Assembly: GCA_017457345.1 (NCBI GenBank) | Contig: JAFTHR010000195.1 | Span: 1-5,982 of the forward strand | Direction: 5' to 3' | DNA: 5,982 nt | DNA from: Clostridia bacterium | Lineage (GTDB): Bacteria > Bacillota > Clostridia > Christensenellales > Borkfalkiaceae | In this document: piece after piece, positions 5,112 to 5,982 of the stretch | Layout of the letters: each line of letters begins with the position of its first letter | How positions within the stretch are numbered: the first letter of the stretch is position 1 | Translations under genes and position numbers: made by a program | The notes under the pieces: model-generated | The model's input: the letters and a program-made list of their open reading frames with translations, nothing else | What the model was told of the DNA's origin: nothing | The model's database searches: none

Positions 5112-5865
5112 ATAAATTGACTTCGTTTGCGTTGAACACAGGTCCGTCCTTACAAACTCTCGCCCGTGCGCCGTTCGTTAAATTGCAAACGCACACAAGG
5201 CACGCACCGATTCCACAGCCCATCCGCTCTTCCAGCGATACGTAGCAAGGGATGTTTTCTCTTACCGCAACTGCTTTTAGCGCACGAAGCATAGGCGTGG
5301 GCCCGCAGGACAAAATTACGTCTGGACGGTAGCCTTCTGCAAGTGCTTTTTCAAAGGCTTGCACCGAATTCATTTTTTCGCCGAAAGAGCCGTCGTCTGT
5401 CACCGCAACGAACTTTGCAGATTTTTCAAATTCTTCCAACGCACAGACCGCGCCTGCGTTTCTAAAACCGATAAACGAAGAAATCTCCTTTTCGTTTGCA
5501 TACGCGCGCACAACGGAAACGAGCGGGAAAATCCCCACGCCACCGCCAACGAGCGCCACTTTCTTTTCGTTTTCTTCCACGAAAAACCCGTTCCCAAGCG
5601 GCATTAACACGTTTAAAACGCTCCCTGCCCCCACGTTTTTGAGTTTTTTCGTGCCGTCACCTTTAATTTGATAGCAAAACGTCACTTCGTTGCCTTCCGC
5701 TTTACATACGGCAATCGGGCGGCGCAATAAGTGCACGCCCCCAACGGAAATCGCACCGAATTGACCAGGGCGAACCTTCGCCGTTTCTTGTAAACGAAAG
5801 GTAATTTCGCATATACCGCGTGCAATCTCTTCGTTTTTTACTACGGTTGCTTGATAGTCTTTCAT
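5110..5865 (-). CDS. pyrK: Dihydroorotate dehydrogenase B, electron-transfer subunit
   Basis: FAD and [2Fe-2S] subunit that passes electrons from PyrD's FMN to NAD+, belonging to the ferredoxin reductase fold. The 251-residue protein is full length. The domains appear in order: FAD-binding beta-barrel with PGQF (33-36) and RRPIAV (48-53); NAD-binding domain with GGGVGIFPL (107-115) and SCGPTPML (186-193); and the C-terminal cluster motif EERMGCGIGACLVCVC (212-227) then RVCKDGPVF (236-244). The cluster ligands are Cys217, Cys222, Cys225 and Cys238. Presence of PyrK shows that this cell uses the NAD-dependent class 1B enzyme rather than a quinone- or fumarate-linked one. A GGGAG site lies 6 nt before the ATG at 5865. 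It follows pyrF by 12 nt and precedes pyrD by 12 nt. Confidence 0.97.
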   Translation of the reverse strand: MKDYQATVVKNEEIARGICEITFRLQETAKVRPGQFGAISVGGVHLLRRPIAVCKAEGNEVTFCYQIKGDGTKKLKNVGAGSVLNVLMPLGNGFFVEENEKKVALVGGGVGIFPLVSVVRAYANEKEISSFIGFRNAGAVCALEEFEKSAKFVAVTDDGSFGEKMNSVQAFEKALAEGYRPDVILSCGPTPMLRALKAVAVRENIPCYVSLEERMGCGIGACLVCVCNLTNGARARVCKDGPVFNANEVNL

Positions 5866-5871
5866 TCTCTT

Positions 5872-5876
5872 CTCCC
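5872..5876 (-). promoter_or_regulatory. Ribosome binding site of pyrK
   Basis: GGGAG on the minus strand, 6 nt before the pyrK ATG, within the 12-nt gap after the upstream gene. It supports the chosen start. Confidence 0.7.
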
Positions 5877-5877
5877 G

Positions 5878-5982
5878 TTATCTGCCCATTTTACCGATAG
5901 CGCCGGCAAGGTCTTTTTGCATAGCGATACAAGCCTTTCTAGCCGCTTCGTAATAGGTTCCGCCGTTCTTTTTATACGCGCA
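5878..5982 (-). CDS. pyrF: Probable orotidine 5'-phosphate decarboxylase, C-terminal 34 residues (5' end cut by window)
   Basis: Thirty-four codons and a TAA stop (5880-5878) enter from the right edge. This frame is too short for a usual ORF search and was translated by hand. The residues begin CAYKKNGG, then TYYEAARKACIAMQKDL, and end GAIGKMGR. The pattern AYK, a short spacer, an EAAR helix and M..DL matches my recollection of the C-terminus of type 2 PyrF, which decarboxylates OMP to UMP. The location 12 nt before pyrK, with pyrD and pyrE following, agrees with a pyrF-pyrK-pyrD-pyrE order common in Clostridia. The catalytic Asp-Lys-Asp part is outside the window, so the identification rests on this tail plus context. 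Confidence 0.75.
   Translation of the reverse strand, partial: CAYKKNGGTYYEAARKACIAMQKDLAGAIGKMGR

Noticed and set aside
5110..5865. Extra cysteine Cys227 in the PyrK cluster region as a novelty
   Set aside because: The CVC arrangement next to the third cluster ligand also occurs in other PyrK proteins such as the Bacillus one, as far as I recall, so it is not unusual.
1..5982. Mobile elements, CRISPR arrays, tRNA or rRNA genes
   Set aside because: I saw no transposase or integrase motifs, no regularly spaced repeats, and no tRNA- or rRNA-like sequence on either strand; nearly all the DNA is occupied by housekeeping genes.

Overview
The window looks like a chromosomal housekeeping segment from a low-to-mid-GC Bacillota, most likely an uncultured Clostridia-type gut bacterium. 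The evidence is strong AAGGAG-type ribosome binding sites, textbook sigma-A promoters (TTGAAA or TTTACA, 17 bp, TATAAT), a class 1B dihydroorotate dehydrogenase (PyrD plus PyrK), and a prolyl-tRNA synthetase of the archaeal/eukaryotic-like type common in Clostridia. Taxonomy below class is a guess. All seven confident genes lie on the minus strand, so transcription runs from high to low coordinates. Two genes (pyrF and proS) are cut by the window ends.

Region 5982 to 2780 is the distal part of a de novo pyrimidine (UMP) operon in the order pyrF (C-terminal end only) - pyrK - pyrD - mgtC-like - pyrE. PyrK and PyrD form the NAD-linked dihydroorotate dehydrogenase, PyrE adds the phosphoribosyl group and PyrF decarboxylates OMP to UMP. 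Gaps are 12 nt (pyrF-pyrK), 12 nt (pyrK-pyrD), 59 nt (pyrD-mgtC) and 18 nt (mgtC-pyrE), and each complete gene has its own Shine-Dalgarno sequence. The odd member is a complete MgtC/SapB-family membrane protein between pyrD and pyrE. The operon promoter and any PyrR or leader control lie upstream, outside the window.

Region 2779 to 2544 is a 236-nt intergenic stretch. It holds the galM promoter, a perfect 7-bp inverted repeat covering that promoter's -35 box, an imperfect tandem repeat, and a low-confidence 47-codon plus-strand reading frame with a hydrophobic N-terminus. I found no convincing terminator for the pyr operon here.

Region 2543 to 423 is a two-gene operon, galM (aldose 1-epimerase) - trpS (tryptophanyl-tRNA synthetase). 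The gap is 9 nt and the trpS Shine-Dalgarno overlaps the galM stop codon. A hairpin plus U-tract terminator follows trpS at 402-368. About 55 bp further on is a consensus promoter driving proS, whose first 85 codons end the window. None of the three visible transcription starts leaves room for a T-box leader.

The genes themselves are conventional. I do not see a wholly new system. The points worth checking are the MgtC-like gene in the pyr operon, the operator/terminator palindrome at galM, the small plus-strand ORF, and the galM-trpS coupling.
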